64,000 bases of DNA from Serpula lacrymans var. lacrymans S7.9 (Eukaryota; Basidiomycota; Agaricomycetes; Boletales; Serpulaceae): the NCBI RefSeq assembly GCF_000218685.1, contig NW_006763291.1, forward strand, positions 2,636,308 through 2,700,307. The letters run 5' to 3'. The position numbers and the translations under genes were made by a program. A model generated the notes under the pieces. It was not told the DNA's origin, searched no databases, and saw only the letters and a list, made by a program, of their open reading frames with translations. Numbering within the stretch: position 1 is the first letter of the stretch; every line of letters begins with the position of its first letter. This document shows positions 43,492-56,274 of the stretch, piece by piece.

Positions 43492-45239
43492 GGTAGACGT
43501 CGAGGAGGTAAAACCGAGGTAAGAGTTTAGCAAGAACACCCCCTTATTTAAGTTTAAGTACCTTTCGCCCGACATGCAGCGGATCTTATTTGCACCGGTT
43601 GGAATTAGACTTCCTGTGAGTACGTACACATGATATGGCAATGACACCAAGTGGTGTGTCTTGGCTCTGTGCATAAAGTCCCCCTATAGGTAAGCGTAAA
43701 GTCAGGTCTCTGACGTGATGCCACATCGGCGATATGATCCAACTCTGTTGATATCCAAGGCCGTTACAGGTTCAAAGAGAAATACCACTTTGTATTATAG
43801 TAAAAGGTGTAATGCTCAGGTTAGCCGAGTGGCGTTGTGCATCAGAACCATGACTGTAATCGTGTCACACATATACACATATTCCACATCTGGTCACCGT
43901 CACAGTTCTCCAGTGTCGGACGTCTCTTCCTCTCCAAGTTCAAGTTTTTACTGACGTGCCCATCGTGAAGTAGGCTACTCACTGACATCGACAGCATCTC
44001 TCAAGAGAGAGGGATGGTCGTCACAGCTTGGAAGCAACGAAAGTTATTCCCCATATGTGTTCTTGTTCCGTTCTGAGAGTGCGATTGCGATGCTCTCGGA
44101 TCGGGGGCCAATAGAAGTTCTTCGCAGCCGTGTTCCTATAACGTTCGAAACCAATATCTTCCAGGAACCTCGTCATTTGCGTGCAAAGCGGGATGAGGGA
44201 TTCGTGGATTTATCTGTCCAAGGAGGTTTCATCAGTGTTCAAAGGACCCGGCATCAGTGTACTCAGTATGTAGCCTGGGAAAGATGCCACTGAGAAACGA
44301 TTGGTTGGATGGAGCAGGGCTTGTATTGAGACTGGTAAGTTCGCAACACTTCCATTAGTAATACGAGTTCAAGATATGAGACCCACTCAAGTGCAGTAGC
44401 ATATACCCGAGTCAAGTCAAGTCTGGTTATATGCCCGAAGTTGGTACATCCCTGTGACTAATGGCAGGACGTGAGGTAATGGCAAGCTTTTACCATGATG
44501 ATCTCGTCCGTTCGCGGTCCGATAAGATCATGATTACTATATTGTGTAGTCGCCGAGGCACTTCGAGCTCACTGTAACCTGAAACCTCCCACAACTTGCA
44601 AAAATGTTAAAGTGAGTGAATTTAGAAGATATTTCCCAAAACTAATTCGGAATGCATAGCTTTAACCTGTCACTCGTGGATATATTTATCGCGTCAGGTG
44701 CTCAGAAAGTATAGATAAAGTAAGCAAAAAAAATCATGAAGCACGTTAATGCCAAAAATACTGACCTACCCTGGCTAGATCAGAAAACGTGTCGTACGGC
44801 CGGGCGCTGCGCATGCAAAAATAACGACAGTCGCTAAGATTGACAGAAAAAAGTAGTAGGTGTCCTAGATATGTTGTGAAATAACTGGCAGCATTGCTTG
44901 CCACCCCGGTCGACGCAATGCCACTTCATGGACTCATCGTCCCCGATACTTTCGCGCTGACGATGTATTTTGACCTTGTAGATCGAGTCCTAGCGATTGC
45001 CTATTAATTCATCTAGTCGAGGTTATCGGTGTTCTGTCACCGGAAGCGGTCAACCTTCCCCCTTAGCCCCTTATCGGGGTCATTATGATACAGGATTCAC
45101 TTAGCTCATGACTTCAGGTCCAGCCATTGTTGACCACCAGACTATATAAATCCTGGGCCCGGCAAATATGGAACGCTGAACCCTTGTCCTTTCCCAATTG
45201 TCAAACCCCTTTCTCAAAAAGCTCTCCTGTGTTGCGGAG
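43492..45239. other. 1.7-kb stretch upstream of two divergent genes
   Basis: This is the intergenic space between the divergent P450 (-) and the secreted glycoprotein (+). Frames are short and start without supporting context. A tRNA A-box-like phrase near 43819 lacks the rest of a tRNA. The promoter of the glycoprotein gene lies at its right end. Confidence 0.5.
45144..45150 (+). promoter_or_regulatory. TATA box of the secreted glycoprotein gene
   Basis: TATATAA lies 90 bp before the ATG at 45240, a usual distance for a fungal gene with a short leader. Confidence 0.6.
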
Positions 45240-46806
45240 ATGGTCCAATCTAAGCTTTTCGCTATTCTTCCTCTCCTTCTCGTGGCACACGCTCAGTCAC
45301 CCACGTATACTGCTACTTATGTGCCTTCTGATGCACCCTATCAGAGTGAGCAGGGTCAGACAGGGACGAACCAATGTGGAACTGGGTACAACCAGACTTC
45401 TGAATGCCAAAATACTTATAGTACGTCCATAATCTTTATCTCTACGCGCTTGCATTCAATCATTCATTCGCGTTCTCCTTTCAATCTAGTGAATGATGTG
45501 CAAGACTGGTGTGTTTGGAGCCCTCCTGAGCCTGGTCCAAACTCTGTCATTGGTGACACTGAGGTGAGCAAATAACCTTCTCCAAGCTCCAACGCATGTC
45601 ATTGAGGAGAACGCGGAAACCTCGCAGCAAATAGAAGTGGCGTGGTGCATGAAGGCAAGTTGGGGCTATATTTATCTTTCCAGAACCTCCCAAATTTATA
45701 TAATGGCCAGAGTGGCTATGGAACACGTCTGATTCCTGATGGGACGATCACGGGAGCACACTTTGTTGTAACGCCCGACTACGTTCAGGTCACTGGTATG
45801 TCCCCTCTCTTCGTCTTTAAGAAATACCCCTCAATTATCGGGATGTAGGTGTCGGTAATCTAACTTATCTCAACATACCCAATGGCGACGAGGGAGGAGA
45901 GCTGGATCCTCACGGTGCCACTGGCAATGGTCTGTCGAGCTATCTGCGGTTTGACCTCGCATAATAATTCCTCAGTGCAGGTAATCCCATCGGCGGACTT
46001 GTCTTTTCCAGTGCCTTTGGACAGATAGAACAGATGCACGAATGGACGGCGAGTTCTGACCTCTCATTCCCTCCCCCAAAGCCATTAACTCCAGTCACAG
46101 AATTTCGTTTCATATAATCAATTCTGCTTCCGCGCCTGCAAGCCCGCCGTCGATGCACCGACCCTATGCGAGCACATATACGACGTGATGGGATGCGATT
46201 GGAACATGCCCGCAAATTACTCGGAAGGTGTTTTTGAGCAATGTTTGGGTGATTCTGCACAAGTGCGTCGGTCGGCATGCCATTGTGATATTGAACTGAA
46301 CGTCTTTCCCCCCCCCCCCCCTCTTCTTCTTCTTCTTCTTCCCCTCTGCTTGTAGCCAATGGGCGTTTATGGCACGTCGACGTTTTATCAAGGAGAACCT
46401 TCGACCCCATCCGCTCATCCTATCCCATCCTCTTCGAGTTGCACTCAGTATACCAGCATCAGTAATGGTGAGGGCGTCTTAATCGGAGGAGCCACGTCGA
46501 CCTCTAGCGTTCCTGCTTCCACCACTGTAGGTGTCTCCTCCTCATCAGCTGCTATCAGTTTTTTGTCTGTCACCGCGACCAATGTGCACCTGATCCGATC
46601 CTCACACTCCGAGTCCACTTTACTAATTTGTATCTTTTCCACAGGGTGTATCCTCAACGTCCAGTGGCGGCAGCACATCGCAAAGTTCGACAACTGGGAG
46701 CTCTTCGGCCATGCATTCAGCAAATTTGCCAAGCTGGGAGCGTATGGTGTTGACCTCGGCCTTTATGGTGATCGGTTCTACCGTTGGCGCTCTTATGATA
46801 CTTTAA
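45240..46806 (+). CDS. Secreted macrofage-activating-glycoprotein-like protein, probably GPI-anchored
   Basis: Nine exons (45240-45420, 45490-45563, 45628-45654, 45711-45795, 45849-45929, 45981-46048, 46101-46262, 46356-46583, 46645-46806) encode 355 residues. A signal peptide (MVQSKLFAILPLLLVAHAQ) leads into a Cys-rich domain: CGTGYNQTSECQN, DWCVWSPPEPG, VAWCMK, SGYGTRLIPDGTITGAHFV, DPHGATGNGNPIGGLVFSSAFG, NQFCFRACKP and DVMGCDWNMPANYSEG. A Ser/Thr-rich stalk and a hydrophobic end (TSAFMVIGSTVGALMIL) indicate cell-surface anchoring. Homologues are abundant in basidiomycetes; the biochemical role is unknown. Two introns appear to begin with GC (45655 and 46049); both choices restore conserved residues. 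The stalk/last-intron border at 46583 is a choice between two donors, picked for its 61-nt intron. Confidence 0.85.
46307..46345 (+). repeat. C14 run and TCT repeat in an intron
   Basis: A run of about 14 C followed by seven TCT/TTC units lies just before the acceptor of the intron 46263-46355. It is a long pyrimidine tract, probably length-variable between strains. Confidence 0.7.
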
Positions 46807-47098
46807 AACACGGAATACAAGTGCGATATATATCCACCTACTGCCGTCTATTCTGTGATACTTATGATTTGATGTTCTTCTGATGACGCTTTTGGATCTT
46901 TCAACAGACTTTTCATTTGAACCTTAATACCCTATACCTTCGTGTTCGCTTGGTTGGAAGGTATCAAAGATAATAGTAGATAATAAGTGATTTTAGGACA
47001 TCTTGAATTCACATGTGACAATTTGGTGATAATACAGCTAAGGTCGTAAAGTTATTTGAATGGGTCATGGTGGAGGAACATCGTTGAGACATTCATGC

Positions 47099-48623
47099 CT
47101 ACAACGGTTCAATATTGGGGATAGGGCCAACTGCTACCACTCTGCTAGGATTCACCTAAGGATGGGGATTAGCATGGCGGACAAAAAAGAGGTATTATCA
47201 ACATACCAATATTTGTGACCAATAGTAATGCGTTTTAATGTGATCGAAATTCGTCGTCGACTGGAATGCATCGTTGTTCCAGTAGAGCTTTTTCATCCAC
47301 CTTCATCGGTAGCATATATATCAAAATCTGTTTAAAAGTCTATATCATGAAACGTACGAATGGATAGCAGGATAGCCATGACGGATGGTGCGGATGTTGC
47401 ACTTGAAATGGCCAACATACACAGGGTCGAACCGGATCTTGTGAGAATGTATTAGCCATGGGTCGACACATGGAGACGTATTGTGAACATACGATGGTTA
47501 CGAATAGCCTGACATCTGCCTCTGTCAGTGTATTTCCAACGAGGTAGTCTTTGCCGGTCAGAATTTTCTCCAGCCGATCGAGGGAATTGAAGAGGGGCAC
47601 GACGGCCTTCTCGTAAGCTTCCTGGGACTGCGCGAATCCAGATTTATAAACGCCATCTACAAAGGTAAACCATATATGTCAATCTTCAGGATCACCATAC
47701 CTCCAAGTGTTAACATACTGTTCACGGTATCATAGACCCACTCATTGATGGAGTCAATTTCTGCACGATGAGCTTCAGGGTAAATGTCAATAGCAGCTTT
47801 GTCTGCTGGGATGATATCGTTAAAGGCGGTGTTGAACACGCGGATGATTTCCGAGCTTTCGTTGTTGACAATCGTGTGGTTCTTCTTGTCCCAAAGAACT
47901 GGTACGGTGAAGCTGCGACGAGAGTGAGTCTTGCACGCGAGACATGGTAGTTGATGTACATACCGGCCAGTATAGTCGGGATCAGCCTTGAAATACAGAT
48001 CTTTGACATGACTAGCGTTGTAAAGAGGATCTACGTCTGCACCAGGGTATGCATCAACGCTGGCAAAAGGCCATCCATCTTTGCCCATGTGTGGAGATAC
48101 TACGGTAACAGCTTATCGAGCAGAATGTGACGTCAGACTAAGATGGAAACTTTTGAGATCATTGGGCTCACGTATGATATCTTCCAAACCCTTGAGTTTC
48201 CTTACAATCAAAGTCCTGGTAGCCCAAGCTAAAAAAGTGCTCAATACTTCAAGAAGTTGAGGTCAATAATGGCAGTCATCTCACGGCAAGAATACGAGAC
48301 ATAAAGATGATAACGGTCTATGGATGTCAATCAATACAACATGGCCTGAAATGAAACCCGTGATAGAACGTACCTCTCTCTGCCTCGAACTTTCCTCCTT
48401 TCTCAATGAAGTGCCTAAAGACAGAAGCAGCCCTTTTGAAAGAGCCATCTGCCTCCGTCTTCAATTTAGCGATATCAGACTGGTGAGAGGTGTCTCTTTT
48501 GGCAGTCATGTGTAGAGATCGAAAGAAAGGGCGATAATGGAATAGAGATGGCGAAGAACAGGTAGCAGATAGGGGAATGGCATCTGAGAGGCCTCGACTT
48601 ATATGTCGCAACAAAAAGGCCAT
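47099..48623 (-). CDS. Glutathione S-transferase, Xi class (glutathionyl-hydroquinone reductase, Ecm4/Gto-like)
   Basis: Nine exons (48623-48374, 48317-48285, 48228-48172, 48111-47964, 47912-47719, 47656-47493, 47437-47358, 47300-47207, 47155-47099) encode 358 residues. The enzyme removes glutathione from glutathionyl-hydroquinones using the catalytic Cys94 in YSCPWA. Other marks: [97 protein letters not shown] and the end [14 protein letters not shown]. The first 38 residues are Arg/Ser-rich without acids, like a mitochondrial presequence. A second Met (M39, HMTAKRD) could start a cytosolic form. A TATAAA-like element lies about 100 bp upstream. The assignment is firm; localisation is inferred. 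Confidence 0.93.
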
Positions 48624-49223
48624 ACTAGGAAACTTGTTCTCCGGGTATCGGAACAAGTTGATGGCAGCAAAAGAAGCCTTGGATGACGAGCTTGGATGAC
48701 TGTTGGCGGTCCTCACATCGCTTTATAATCCACTAACATGCATGTAGACTTTGTTACATGTGCACATCAAAGTTGCAGGACTAAGACCACGCTAGGTGCG
48801 TAGGTGCCAATTTCATGCCAGTGAATAAGCTCAAGAAGTGGCACCGCAATCCTCTTCAGACATCTTGTTGCCATTTCAGGCTAGGAATCCCGATGTAAGC
48901 TCGGTGCACAAGTAATTATAACAGCAAGACAAGTCACGATATGATCGCAACTAACGTCAAGCTGATTCAGATGTCGGCCTTGATGACTGGATAGCATTGG
49001 ATCATGAGCTTGCGTTCGTCTTGGGAATCATCAGATACCAATAAAATGGGATTTGACGCGCCTTATAGCGACGTCGCAGTCTATAGTAGTACAATCGAAT
49101 TAACCTTGTAAGTATAACACCAAAACCTGCTGTAGTTTACTTAGCGATAACGATCGCATGGGAGAGCAAGAACTTAAAGCCACGTGGAAACCTTCAATAA
49201 AACCCTAGAACCACCCATTCAAA
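48624..49223. other. Intergenic region between GST and GET5-like gene
   Basis: About 600 bp with no gene seen. It contains the GST promoter side (TTATAAA on the minus strand near 48721-48727). Confidence 0.5.
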
Positions 49224-50259
49224 TCAAGTGCCCGCCATCCCCACAACGCCTACGTGGTCACGAATCTTGGCTATTTCACTAGCAGTCAAGCCTCCTTTGC
49301 TTGCTCGAAGGAAATCTTCGAAAGCAGTCAGTGCATCCCCATCCGCAGCAAACTCCGTCCTGGAGATATGTCAGTATATGAGAATTCAAGTATGCCACAT
49401 CGATCGGGCTTACCTGAGGAAAGAATACAGGCGGTCCCAGAACGGCGGTTGCGAAATAGTTGTTTGGTATGTCGAACGTGTAGCATTCGACATTGAAGCC
49501 GTGGGAATGGACGACGTGTCCAATGTTAAATTGATATCCTGAGGCTTCTCAGATTCTAACGATACCATGGATGGTGAAGGAGACAAGACGACAGAAGGTA
49601 TACGCTGGTGCCTGCGCCCTGGTTTAAGATTTGCATCGGACATTGAGGACTCTGAGGGTGGTGTTACTGGTTTCATTTCAAGAGACGGCGGTGGCGATGG
49701 TGCTTTTGAAGGATCCCAATCAAAGCCAGGCTTGATCATCAAATTGACGGTATCTCCCTCCTTAACGGTATATTCCTTCAAGAGCTTGGCGTCAGCTAGC
49801 ACTTTGCCTTTGATGAGAAGACGTTGGGCGTCGGCAGGTGGTGCTCGGGGCTGAGAGGCAAGCTGAGCCTTTATATCTGATATGGTGTCCGTTGGCTGGA
49901 CAGAGAGCGTGAACGATTGCGGTGGTTTAAGCGACTTGAAAGTGACACTGATAGCTTCAACTAAAAGCACAGATTGCAAAGATAAGGCGATGGCCTATCG
50001 CGTCAACATAGGGTACATACCAGAGGGAAATGGGGCTTTGACCTTGCGCTCGGGGACAGGTGGAACGTCGATCTATAGCAAACACTGCAAGGTCAGCTAT
50101 ATACGAGATATGAGGAAAGGGTGAACCCACCGAGAGAACGGGGACTTTCTTGAGAGTGCTCTGAGGAGGTTGCTGATAATCGTCCACGTATCTGACGGGA
50201 TGGGAAGAGATGGTGTTTATAAAGCTTTTCACAAACACGAGCTCCGCTTGATCTGCCAT
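49224..50259 (-). CDS. GET5: Ubiquitin-like protein of the GET pathway (Get5/Mdy2-like)
   Basis: Four exons (50259-50131, 50072-50021, 49960-49414, 49359-49224) encode 287 residues. The N-terminus (MADQAELVFVKSFINTISSHPVRYVDDY) is the Get4-binding helix region. A ubiquitin-like domain follows from about residue 62 (ISVTFKSLKPPQSFTLSVQPTDTISDIKAQL ... AQRLLIKGKVLADAKLLKEY.VKEGDTVNLMIK). A Ser/Pro-rich linker leads to a helical C-terminus (FLRASKGGLTASEIAKIRDHVGVVGMAG). With Get4 and Sgt2 it hands tail-anchored membrane proteins to Get3 for insertion in the ER. The layout, length and all three regions fit fungal Get5. The start is a clear ATG at the family's usual N-terminus. Confidence 0.9.
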
Positions 50260-51389
50260 GCTTTGGTTGTTTTTGTTACGTCTCGAAGCAGGGACAATGG
50301 GAAATTTGCTATGCGATCTCGTATGCGGATGTCTTTAGTGCTGTTCTGATAGTCTAGTGCAGTGGCTGTGTCATATGTACAACCCAGGCTGTGTGACAAA
50401 CGCTACCATTCTTGTCACACTCGTATACAACGTTTACCCTCTCATGGCCGTATGTTGTATTTTTTTTGTTTTCTTATTTGTCCATTCAGCTGATTGTCAT
50501 GTCTAAAGTCAGGATTTAGCTACACGGGAGGTGCGTGCAATGCATTTATCTGAACTTTACCTGTGCTGACACGGAGCTGCAAGGCCGCTCACGGTGCTTT
50601 GCCTACTGGCAAGAATTCTCGAAAGTAATTATAAAGCAGTGAAAACTTCCTTGTTCTTTCATTTGACGGATAATCAATCCAGTGCTATGCAGAAGCAGAT
50701 ACCCCTAGCCAATGTCGCCTGCAGGCCGATGACTACCTAGAGTGCTTGCACCACACGAAAGAGGTGTGTTTGCCTGTACAGCCTGGATGAGACCACACGG
50801 TGTAACCTCTTCGCGGCCCCTCTTTCTATTAGGTTGCGCGCGCAAAAACTGTCAAGGCAGAGTTTATCAAGCAAGCCGAGCATCAAGCCAAGGAAGGGCG
50901 TAAGGTGGCCGACGTGCTTGCGGACGGAGTCATTGTCAGCGTTGGCTTGATTCAGAGAGGCAAGAGCACGGAAAGCCCTAAGTAGAACATTCCATCCTCT
51001 CCTCACTTGGCAGCACGTATTGCGCAATCAGAAAATCTTCACAAACGTTTACCATGTGCCTCCGACTCTTGTGCCACAGTGCCTTTGACATCGGAGCATC
51101 ATTTCCTGCGATGTACCAGCATACTGCCAGAAATGTTCTATAAAACGGAAACTAACAGGATTGTATGGATAACATTCCCCTGTATACAACTTGTATACAT
51201 ATATGCACAAGCCTTTGTTGAGCATGGCAGGTAAACCTTAACCCTAGGGGTATGAATGGCTTTTTTTGATGCGGACTTCGATTTATGATGCCGCATGTCC
51301 ACGCTCAGGCTTTCCCTTGAGGCAGGTTGACAGGAAAGGGACATTGCAGTTTCTTCATATCCTTGACTTTACTTACCCCAATTCTGTTG
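50260..51389. other. Divergent intergenic region of 1.1 kb
   Basis: It separates the minus-strand GET5-like gene from the plus-strand G-patch gene. A minus frame at 50737-51027 has no ATG start or domain, so I see no gene. Confidence 0.5.
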
Positions 51390-54190
51390 ATGACAGCACA
51401 AGGTGTTGGTTCCAAAAGCTCACCTATCATAATATCTGATGACGAGGAGGAAGAAACCATCGTAGAACAGCAATTGCAAATAACACGGGTACACGCAGAG
51501 GTCATTACCCAAGAATACAAGAATACAAGCTCAGGCGCAACATCCGAGTACGCAGGCAACATAGGTTATAAGATGCTGCTAGGAATGGGCTATTCGCCAG
51601 GTCATGGTCTTGGGCGTGGACTTGACGGTGAGTAAACCATACCCCGAATTTTTACGGTCACCCGAAGTTGCTCCAGGCGAAATCCAGCCACTTGGCCTCA
51701 CCTTGAAACGGAAACGAAATGAGGGTGGAGTAGGATTTAAACCACCTGAAGTAGAAGATAAAAGTGTACGAAGAGCTCTAAAGAAAAAACGGAGGGAGCT
51801 AGAACGTCAGACATCGTCTATTCCACTCCCAACCACGCCCATCAGCCCACCCCTAGACCTAACTCTCCCCCAGCGCCCAGATACATCCTTTTCTCAACGT
51901 CCTCGTTTGGGACAATCCATGTTCCCTGCTGTCTCTTCAATATTGTCCCAAGACCCCTTGGCTTTACAACAAAACCAGGCGCTGTATGGAGCGCCGTTGG
52001 GTTCTGACCGATTGCCATTCCGATATGGGATATTACCTATGCAGCCCATGGTACCATTCCCCCCACCATGGCCTGCTCAAGCAGGCCCATCATTCAACGG
52101 AGCGGGGGCGCGATCCGTCGGCCAACTTGCACAGGTTATTCCGAACGAGCCTCCTTCCCAGCATGCCCTCCCTGCTCCTCCAATCCCCGAATCTTCACGT
52201 AAAAAGAAGAAAATCATCGAACAGATTGGCATGTCATGGAACTCTGATCCACATTGCCGTCATGGCATCTTCGAACTCCCCCTCTCTTTTACACCCCATC
52301 ATGCCCGTACGCTTGTGATGGAACAGATTCCCAAGAATTTTCGGACTCTGGATTTCATACGTACCTGGTTGGGGAACCTAGGCTCCAAATCGCCATGCGT
52401 GCAGGTTGACGGCGCGCGCGCAAAAGCCATCATGCAACTGGAGACGCCTGAGTTGGCGCAAAGAGTATTTTCCAGCAGAAAGATGAAGAATAAAGGGAAG
52501 AGCGCCATACAGCTGTGGTGGTACAGATCTTCTGGGATAGGATCTAGTAAAACCGTGCGTGAAATGGAGGAAGGCGAAGTGGATGAGGAGAAAGAAATAC
52601 CCCCTCCGAAGCCCAGCAAGGCACAGAAGAAGTCGAACGCCAAAATCAAAGCTCAAATCGAAAGAGATCTTGCGCAGATGGAACGGGAGAGACAACAACA
52701 CACGATCGGAGAGAGTTCATGCACTGTGCTAGGAACTCAAGGCTCCAAGATTCGCCGTGCCAAATCAAAAATCAAGTCGTTTGCGTCACAGGTTTTTCTT
52801 GCAAAGTCTGACGATGATAGACTCGACACACCTTCTTTGGTGGATGACGATGATAAAGCATCCTCACTCAATGAAGAGTGCCACGATGCCAGCAATGCTA
52901 TTTTAGTCGGCGGCACTAAAGCGAGCGAAGGCCGTTCTCGTGTCTCCGACGTGCTTTCAAGAAATGACCTGCATGTGACGACGGAGCTCCCAGAGGCGCA
53001 AGGCGACGGGGATGACATGGAAATGTCTCCCACAAGTGCGCGCGAGATAGCATATATCGATGATATGGAGATTGCTTTGAGCCCTATTGCATCTCATAAC
53101 GAAGAATGTGCGCTTCAAGGCCACCACGATGCCTCAGAGGCCCTTGATAAAAGCACACATTCTACTATTATACCTCTTTCAGTGAAAGGGGATCGCTCAC
53201 AAGCACCTCTGCCACTAGTGGCTTCTCCGTTGTCTATAATAACCACGCCCGCTGTCCTCACCTCCGCCAGCGTTTCCCCCAATACATCGACGTCCTTCTC
53301 TGATTCATCATCCTCCACTCTACCCACTTCATCCGTCGATTCGATGCATTCTCAGTCTTCCAAATTTGCAGCTTTGGCTTCGAGTTCAATCAAAGATTCG
53401 CTTATAGAACGCCAGCGGGAGCTAGAAGAGAAAATTGCACGCACGAAAGCGGACCTCACACACCTTCAAGACCCTAAGAAGTCACCATCCCCTACGCCCA
53501 ACCTACCTCCGTCCTCACTGCCGGTCGATGTTTCTGCCCCCGCTAAACCTGAGGGGGTTGACAAAGTGGCTATGGAGAAAAATCTACGCCGCTTAGTTTT
53601 GGAAAGCAAGAAAAACAGGCTTAATATCGTCAATCCACAACCACCCCCCACCCCCTATGATCCCCCGGTTTCACCCACACCAGCGGTAGCTGTCACTCCC
53701 CCGATGTTAACAACCACCAGAGTTGAAACTGTGACCAAAACAGTGGGAGCGATTTCATCTTCCGTGAAACCTGCCTCTGCGATACCTTTCTCGCCCTCCA
53801 TGGATGATCTAGCCGTATCATTCATCACTGAAACCATTCAAACTATCAAGGCTCCCGCCCCGCGAATCCCTCCATCCGATGCCAAGTCTCAGTTGGCTCT
53901 TAGACAACAGAGGCTTACAGAGTACATATCAGAAAGCAAAGCGTTAATGGCCCAGTTTGAGCGGGCACAGAATAAGCAAGAGAAGGATAGAATAGGGAGT
54001 GCCATACGAGATTTAAATCGGTGCGTGTTGAGGATATATTTTCTTGGGATGTGAGAAACGCTAAGTGGTTTCCAGTATTTTGGAACTTGGCACGAGTTCG
54101 ACCGAAACCATCAAATCGCGTAGCTTTTCCTGGCCCGAATCTTGTCAGAATAGTATTCTTATCATTAGTGACGACGAGGACGAGGAGTGA
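51390..54190 (+). CDS. G-patch and RRM-like nuclear protein
   Basis: Three exons (51390-51627, 51677-54020, 54076-54190) encode 898 residues. The N-terminus has IIISDDEEEE, a SUMO-interaction-like hydrophobic/acidic motif. A G-patch follows at about residues 52-95, spanning the first intron (NIGYKMLLGMGYSPGHGLGRGLDG). G-patches commonly stimulate DEAH helicases. Basic segments (KRKRNE, KKKRRE) look like nuclear signals. Around 290-365 an RRM-like fold ends in AIQLWWYRS, like RBM26/27 proteins. Coiled-coil stretches (RQRELEEKIARTKADL, MEKNLRRLVLESKKN) precede a long disordered Pro/Ser region. Splicing the last 55-nt intron adds a tail ending ILIISDDEDEE, which mirrors the N-terminal motif and supports the model. 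A role in RNA processing is likely; its partners are unknown. Confidence 0.85.
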
Positions 54191-55558
54191 ATATACATGA
54201 TACAAATTTCTATCTTAGGTATGTCTCTTTTATCGATTAGTGGACTACTCGGAGGGAGCGCAGTTGTTGGTGTTGAAGATATACTGATTTAGGGATACTC
54301 GATTGGATAACCTGGATGTTCGGGAGTACATGTAAATTTCTTTTAATCCTATTAAAGGCCACTTAATCTACTGAAAAACAATATCGAGGGACAGCGAGCA
54401 TGAGTGTGACTGAAAAACAGTTGAGTGTTTCTTATTGAGTGTTTGTCTGAATTGCTGATGACATGAATTGGGTAGCCGTATGTGACGACCTGTCTAGCGC
54501 TTCTAAGCTTTGGAAATAAGACAGACGGAATGTATAGCTATTGCGGTAGCTGCATCGGATGCATTGGGTTCTGGGTTGTTCACAACCCTGAAAGCTTTCA
54601 GTGGTTAGTTTATGTTCGAGTTACATATACTACCGGGCTTGAAGGTCCCCAGTGTACATTGCAAAATAGTAAACGTGATCACTGTTTCACTCTACATCCT
54701 TACGAACATGAATGTTTCAAGCCCAACATCAACTGTCACGCTGAAGAGTAAGAATCATTGAAACATTACAGTAGGAGCTATGTTCTTGGACGGATAGTTG
54801 TACGAAAGAGGCGTCGCCGACGACGAAGATGTCAATGTCAGACGTCAAACCATGGTGGCGGTTAGGCCGTGGCTCGGGGTGGACTACACCCGGCGTCTCA
54901 TCGTCAAGCTAACTGCCAGTGGGGAGCGCCGAAGAATGTAAAATATTTCCGAGCGTCTTATCGATATTGCACTCATATTTCAGTTTTCGTTATAATCACC
55001 ATCCCCTTTGAGGGGCTCGGATGGCCTGTGCAGGTCGACGAGGAATAACGTAAAAGGCTAGAGAAAGGTAGATGCATTGGACAATTATTCTGTTATTGAT
55101 GTTGTCTATCTTGTCTTGTATCTGCGACAGAAAAGATAAGAGAATAGACGAGCGGGAACGGAAAAGGGAAGAGTGAAGCTTTGAAGGCTAAATGCAGAGA
55201 TCCTTACCAAACCTGTGCTGTTGTTGTCGAGACCAAACAGCTTACAAACATCCAAAAACACAATCGCCAGGATCGAGTCCCTTGGCTTTCCACCACCATC
55301 TTGCTCGTCGATCCGCCAGTCCATCGCCCCAGAAACCTCATTGTAAGTCCCTTCATAAACATCATCACCAGCTTCTCACTCACAACCCCTGCTTTTCTCT
55401 ATCGATAATAACCGTTGCACTCACATCTGTATTCTTGCACTGGCGTCCTGGTTGCATCTCTGTCATCGTATCCGATCGCATACGATTTGTACTGATCTTC
55501 TTGCATCGCTTACTTGCACAACAGTCAAGTCTTTAGTCTACTAGACAATTGTATCACA
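54191..55558. other. 1.4-kb intergenic region upstream of the E2 gene
   Basis: No gene is seen; the frame at 54482-54751 lacks coding features. The right part is the promoter and pyrimidine-rich leader of the UBC4/5-type gene. Confidence 0.5.

Positions 55559-56274
<716 letters not shown>

Noticed and set aside
43819..43835. GGTTAGCCGAGTGGC, a good match to a tRNA A box of the Leu/Ser type
   Set aside because: No B box (GGTTCGANNCC), no acceptor-stem pairing and no anticodon arm follow within tRNA length.
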